Positions 13,170-64,000 of a stretch of DNA of 64,000 nucleotides are shown here, piece after piece; the stretch's first letter is position 1, and the number at the start of each line of letters is the position of its first letter. Location: the NCBI GenBank assembly GCA_026826555.1, contig JAKSZT010053883.1, positions 29,709,559-29,773,558 of the forward strand, written 5' to 3'. The position numbers were made by a program, and so were the translations under genes. Under the pieces are notes generated by a model. That model was not told where the DNA came from. It saw only the letters and a list, made by a program, of their open reading frames with translations, and ran no database searches. The DNA comes from Tolypeutes matacus (lineage: Eukaryota; Chordata; Mammalia; Cingulata; Chlamyphoridae).

Positions 13170-14380
13170 AATAAATTACCCTCACAATAGTGAAAAGTTC
13201 TGGTAATGGTAGAAGAACAGACAAATCGACCAGTGGGACAATATAGAGAACTCAGAGCCAAATGCATTTATGTATAAGAACTTAATAAGATAAAAATTGT
13301 ATTATGAAGTGATTGGTATCTATAAAGTATGGACTATTTAGCAGATGGTGTGGGGAAACTGGCTCACTATATGGAGAAAAATAAAATTGGATCTTTACAT
13401 AACACTATTTATGAAAAAGGACTTAAGATGGATTAATGACCGAAATATATAGATAAAACTATAAAGTTACTAAAACATTTGTGACTTGGTATTAGGAAAG
13501 TACTTTTTAAACAAAACCTCAAAAAAAGCCATAGATGAAAAAATTAACTTGGTGATATAAAATTAAGGATTTCAGTTTAACAGATACATATTGTTAACAG
13601 ACAACATTTGCAAAAACTATAAACCTATCAATGAATTAATATCTAAAATATAAAAGAAACTCTTTTGATTCAACAAGACTGGGGAAAATGGGCAAAGGAA
13701 ATAAACAGGGAATTCTCAAAAAGGGAGCTCCAGAAAGCTAACAGACATATGACATATAAATTAATTAGTAATAAAAGAAATCTGATTAGAACAAAATTTT
13801 AGTTTACACCCATTAGTCTAACAAAAATTAGAAACTGGATAATGCCAAATTTCAGCTGGCTTGAGGGAAGAGGTACCTCTAGGAGCATAGCCATTTCGGA
13901 GAGCAATTTGGCAATTCATCATTTAGTTGGTATAATTTACTTTAACCTAACAGCTTTGTTTCTGGGTATATACCCAGAGACTGATTTTCACACAGATCCG
14001 TAAGGGGATTGGTTTTTGGTCATTGGTAGTTAAGAATACTCTGAATCTGCATCATTAGGGGAGTGGATAGACAACATGTTGAATACTTTGCATCAGTCAG
14101 AAACAGTGAATTAAGTATACTATGGCAACATAAATAGATTTTAAAATCTCTTGCAGAGAATAAAGGTAAGGATACATAAAAATAAAAAGACGTACATCAC
14201 ATACATTAGAAGGAACGACTTATTGAGAAGGGGAATGGGAATAGGAAATAAAAATGAAGGGAAATAAAGCGATTAGTTAGAAAATGGGTCTTCTACAGAT
14301 GAATAATGATAATGTGCCACGAATAGAAGAGTATGATAACTCAACTTTTTGTACCTGAAGACTAAAATAAAAGTAAGGTT
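13170..14380 (+). mobile_element. Old sense L1 ORF2 3' fragment
   Basis: Reads in L1 order: agatggtgtggggaaactgg, aatgggcaaaggaaataaac, tgggtatatacccagagact. Many indels, no long frame. Confidence 0.7.
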
Positions 14381-15160
14381 TGGGGACTTGTTTGGGAGTG
14401 GTATGTAAATTGGATTGGAGAAGAAAATTTAAAGGCATAAAAACCAAGAAACTTAAAATAATCCAGGTACTAGGACATGACGTCTTAATTTAGAATAGTG
14501 GTAATTGATAATTAAAAATAGCTAATCATAGCTAATTAGATGAAGAGATGAGCCAATATGAAACTGGGTAACTGGCAAGATTGAGACACCATTAATTAAA
14601 GAGGAATAGGGAACCAGAAGAGTAATTAGATTTGACCTGGGGGAGATATGATGAATTCAACTTTAGATATATCCCATTGGAGGTTCTAGCAGTTCATTGA
14701 GGTAGATTGTCCACTGTTAGAGCAGGTAGATTGTCCACTGTTAGAACATTTATGCTAGGTATCAAAGCAGGATATTTTTTATTCCTAAGATATTTGGGCC
14801 TTGTGATTTCAATCTCATTTTGACCCTAAGAGTGATTTTACTGGGTTTCCAGGAAAAAGTAGGCTTGACAGAAGGTTTCAACACAAAATAAAGTTGGTGA
14901 GCTAAAACCACATCAGTTTACTTTTAGATAATAAAAAAATGACAAAATAATCAAACATATTAACTATAAAATTTCACCTTTGAAAACTGGACTTGGTAAT
15001 AATGGCCACAAAAGAAAACTTACAGTGGCAGAACATAATATTTGAAATTTGTTATGGACCAATACATTGAGCAGTGACTCAAATCTTTGTTGTAATATTT
15101 ACTCTGAGGAAGACTTGATCTTTATTTAAATAGTTTCAGAAAAATAAAAATTAATCTATA

Positions 15161-15256
15161 GTAGAGAGTATAGCTCAGTGGTTTGAGCCCCTGCCTCCCA
15201 TATACGAGGTCCTGGGTTTAATCCCCAGTACCTCCTTTAAAAAAAAAAAAAAAAAT
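15161..15256 (+). mobile_element. DAS-type tRNA-Ala monomer, older form
   Basis: agagtatagctcagtggttt ... gaggtcctgggtttaatccc, then poly-A. Closer to tRNA-Ala than the young DAS copies. TSD only approximate (aaaattaatct / aaaattactct). Confidence 0.75.
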
Positions 15257-16238
15257 TACTCTTTTTGTTCCAGAAAATCCTTGTTTCTCTCCCCCTGCCC
15301 CTAGCTGGCATTAGTCAAACTCTGAGGTTATGGGCATAATCCTCCAGACTGCTCCAGACTTCTGACCATAACTATGAGGAGTTAGGGTTCAACTACAAAG
15401 TTAGAGGGAAAGTCTACACAAGATCACCTTACTTTGACACCAAGTGTAGGGATTTCCTAAAACCACCCTCAGGTTTGAGAATTTACTAGAAAGACTCACA
15501 GAACTCACCAAAAGCTTTTATACCCATGGATGCAATTTATTATAGGGAAAGGATACAAATAAGAACCAACCAAAGGAATAGACACATAGGACAGAGTCCA
15601 GTAGGGTTCCAGACATGAAGCTTCCATTGTCCTCAGGACGTCTTACCTTTCCGGAATTGATGTGTGATAATATACAGAGTTTTGCCAGCCTAGGAGTGCC
15701 ACCCTAGCTTGGGTGTCCAGAGTTTTTACTGGGGCTTGATTTTGTATTGATTGCCCACATGGCTGAACTCATTCTCTAGCCTCCCCCTCCTCATGAGGTT
15801 GGGCTAATACATACTTCAGGGGTCCTACCATGAGTCACCTGGTTGGCATAAACTATCAGTGTGGTCTGAGGGGTCCAGGGACAACAGAGATACTCCTTTT
15901 ACATGGGGAATTTCAAGTGTTTTAGTGGTTGCCTCTCAGGTCCCAGGGACAAAGGCCATACCTATTCTTTGGGCAAAGTCAAATTCTTTATTAAGGTGTC
16001 CTTCCCCACTTGAGTAAGCTAGATTATAATCTTTTTTTCCCCATTCTTTTAGATTCATTTTAAATTATATCAGTACTATGGTAGTATACTCCCATTTTTA
16101 TATTTACAGATACTGTAGATAAAGACACCCCTGTCTCCACTTTTCTTCCAGAGGTTACCACTATATCTATTTGGTACACATCCTCCCAGGTATCTTTTTA
16201 GGGCTTTTACAAATATGTTTGTTCAAAAATAAATACTG

Positions 16239-16288
16239 GGAAGCGGCTGTGGCTCAATCAGTAGGGCTCCTGCTTACCATAAAAAAAT
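16239..16288 (+). mobile_element. Truncated DAS: 5' tRNA half plus A tail
   Basis: 42 nt of DAS 5' end (16239-16280) stop at ttaccat, in what would be the anticodon loop, followed by an A-rich tail. Perfect 12-bp TSD aaataaatactg at 16227-16238 and 16289-16300. The rest of the element is absent. Confidence 0.8.
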
Positions 16289-16313
16289 AAATAAATACTG
16301 ATTTGTGGGTCTT

Positions 16314-16501
16314 TTTTTTTTTTTTTTTTTAAAGATTTTATTTATTTATTCATTTATCCCCCCCTTGCTGCTTGTGCTCGCTGGGTCAGCTAACCACGCC
16401 GTGCGGGCGGGCTTGCCTTCACCAGGAGGCCCCGGAAACCGAACCCGGGGCCTCCCATATGGTAAACGGGAGCCCTACTGATTGAGCCACAGCCGCTTCC
16501 C
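16314..16501 (-). mobile_element. Chimeric DAS-SINE, full
   Basis: Antisense: poly-T, (attt)n, the GC-rich second domain (gcgggcgggcttgcc) and tRNA unit. TSD tgtgggtctt at 16304-16313 and 16502-16511. Confidence 0.92.
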
Positions 16502-16624
16502 TGTGGGTCTTCTTGTGTCATTTTCTACATAGTCTGTAATTTTTTTAAAACTGTTGAAGTCTTGAATATCTTTCTATGTCAATATATAAGATCAAAATGT
16601 TTGCTAGGTAAAAATAGAAGTGTC

Positions 16625-16890
16625 AAATATCCTTCCTGGCTAGATGCTGTTGTAAGTATAGGGGAACACTAGAAATACAGGTGTGTTTGTTGCTTTAAAG
16701 AAGCTCACAGTCTAGTAGAAGTGAAGTATATAATAAGTATCATACAATGGAGTGTTTTAATAGAGATATGTAAGAGTTGCTATTTGAGCACAGAGGAAAG
16801 AGCATCAATTCTTTGTTTGAGAAAGAGAGGAGTTCTTATGGAAGGAAAAAGGGATTTTGGATCAGTTTCTAAGGAGAATATTTTTCAGGT
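16625..16890 (+). repeat. Old multi-copy repeat, fragment
   Basis: aagctcacagtctagtagaa ... tagagatatgtaagagttgc fits the same unnamed mammalian repeat as 6590-8340, in an upstream part. Confidence 0.4.
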
Positions 16891-17140
16891 AAACTGTGGC
16901 CCAGAATAATTAGATCATGTTCTGGATTCATTCTTGTCTTTTGTGAAAGGCATATCATCCCTTGCCAGAAATCAATCTTTTTGGTATCCTAAACTGTGGT
17001 CCTGAGAGCAAAATCTTTATCATGTATGATTGTCTTTTAGAATTTTGACAGGTTTACATAGTGCCAGAAATTTCTTCAGTTAAAATTTTTTATTTCATCT
17101 TGCAGAAAAGTATGTGAATGTGGTTTTTCCCTTTCTTTAG

Positions 17141-63029
<45,889 letters not shown>

Positions 63030-63292
63030 GTAAGGATATCTTAAGACTGTATTTTTCTTCAAGTACTTAATATACCTTTTAGAATTATGCTAAAAAATAC
63101 ACTAAACATTCCAAATAATAAAACGTATTTTATAGCTACTGTGTTTAAAATTATATATTGTTAATGTAGGAAAAGACTTATCAGAGGAGCAAACTAAATA
63201 TTTCAAGTAGCTAAAAGTGGCATTACAAAGTAATGGTTAAAGGAAGACTTATTCAGTAAAAAAAGTATTGAGACAACTTGACTGTCAGTACA

Positions 63293-63545
63293 GTGTAGTG
63301 GTTAAAAGCACACACTCTGGAATCAAACTGTGTTTTCTAATATCCAGGTACTGCCAGTTTTACTACCTGTATGATTTTGTCTGAATTACGTAACCACACT
63401 AAGCCTTAGTTTCCTCATTTGTGAAACTGGGATACTAATAATACCTAACCCATTAGGTTATTTTAAGGATTGAGTTTACATATGTGAAGAGCCTAGAATA
63501 GCATCTGTCATGTAGCAAAGACTCAAATTATGTTAGCTGTTATTA
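63293..63545 (+). repeat. MIR, sense, near complete
   Basis: agtgtagtggttaaaagcac ... ttagtttcctcatttgtgaa ... gaagagcctagaatagcatc; about 250 bp, almost full MIR length. Confidence 0.88.
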
Positions 63546-63579
63546 TTGTAGCTATAATAAAGTTTGGCAAAGTTAAATA

Positions 63580-63670
63580 GGGGAGTGAGTGTAGCTCAAT
63601 GGTTGAGTGCCTGCCTCCCATGTACAAGGTCCTGGGTTCAATACCCTTAAAGAAAAAAAGAGAAGAAAAA
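63580..63670 (+). mobile_element. DAS-type monomer lacking 3' acceptor arm
   Basis: gagtgtagctcaatggttga ... tcctgggttcaatacccttaa; the T arm is followed straight by an A/G tail. TSD aaagttaaata, 11 bp and perfect, at 63569-63579 and 63671-63681. Confidence 0.88.
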
Positions 63671-63825
63671 AAAGTTAAATATAAATCATTAAGCCATGGA
63701 AAAACACAAAGAATGTATCATTTTCAAACCACCCTTAGAAATTTTATGGAAGAAATCACAAAGGAAAAATTGAAATTTCTGTATATCACAAAAATAAAAC
63801 AAAATTAAAAGGAAGCCATTAGAAT

Positions 63826-64000
63826 TTTTTTCTTTTTTTTAAGTACCAGGGCTGGGGATTGAACCCAGAAACTCGTAAGTGGGAAGCCATCGGTCAACCC
63901 TGAGTTACCTCGACTCCCCTGAGTTGGTTGTTTTTTTTTTTTTTTTTTTTTTTTCATTTGTTTGCTTGTTGTTTGTTTCTTTGTTTTTAGGAGGCACCAG
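63826..64000 (-). mobile_element. DAS-type dimer, cut by window end
   Basis: Antisense: first tRNA unit 63842-63920, poly-T and T/G tail, then the start of a second unit (aggaggcaccag). Layout as 57017-57264. Confidence 0.85.

Larger units (their letters stand above)
1..17140 (+). other. AGO3: AGO3 intron 2, 3' part
   Basis: No exon is visible. The conserved exon 2 block (LLANCFQVEIPK, CPRRVN) is not here, so it lies upstream. Content: MaLR-like LTR with a nested DAS (545-1565), antisense L1 with a nested LTR (1566-3345), antisense L1 3' ends (3875-4870), DAS copies, an old multi-copy repeat (6590-8340), L1 fragments (10590-14380) and a DAS pair (16239-16501). About 1-540, 8345-9760, 11590-12530 and 15260-16200 hold nothing I can name. 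Confidence 0.85.
63030..64000 (+). other. AGO3: AGO3 intron 12, 5' part
   Basis: Runs off the window. It holds a near-complete MIR (63293-63545), a DAS monomer (63580-63670) and an antisense DAS cut by the window end (63826-64000). No exon 13 is present. Confidence 0.9.

Overview
This window is mammalian nuclear DNA: the middle of one large protein-coding gene on the + strand, in a repeat-rich, AT-rich intronic landscape. Ten exons read in order, with compatible phases and GT/AG borders, into one uninterrupted stretch of an Argonaute protein. The wording of the N domain and linkers (for example the segment around [10 protein letters not shown], and SANYETDPF where AGO2 has a serine and a tyrosine) identifies it as AGO3. 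By comparison with human AGO3 as I remember it, these are exons 3 to 12, about residues 64 to 531 of about 860. Exons 1-2 lie upstream, and exons 13 onward (rest of MID, all of PIWI) lie downstream.

The host is almost certainly an armadillo (Dasypus or a close relative). More than thirty copies of the DAS-SINE type are present: tRNA-Ala-derived monomers, dimers, and chimeras with a second GC-rich domain and an (ATAA)n/poly-A tail. Churakov and colleagues described this family from the nine-banded armadillo. Many copies keep clear target-site duplications (TSDs). Older MIR, L2, MER20 and MaLR-type copies show a placental genome; L1 fragments in both orientations fill most of the rest.

Layout: 1-17140 is the end of a long upstream intron. 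17141-21320 holds exons 3-5 (N domain and L1 linker). 21321-47573 is a 26 kb intron almost wholly made of L1, LTR and DAS insertions, some nested three deep. 47574-52920 holds exons 6-9 (PAZ and start of L2). 57981-58561 holds exons 10-11 (L2 to MID). 62845-63029 is exon 12, ending on the MID tyrosine expected to stack on the guide 5' base. 63030-64000 is intron 12.

I see no second gene, no promoter or CpG island, no CRISPR and no independent functional RNA gene. The most interesting features are in the retroposons: a 42-nt tRNA-half-like DAS retrocopy forming an inverted repeat with a full DAS 33 bp away; a site hit twice, leaving three copies of one TSD; an internally duplicated DAS; five LTRs of one family, two with perfect 5-bp TSDs; and inverted DAS pairs that could fold into double-stranded RNA inside the pre-mRNA of an RNA-silencing gene. 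I found no convincing undescribed protein system.
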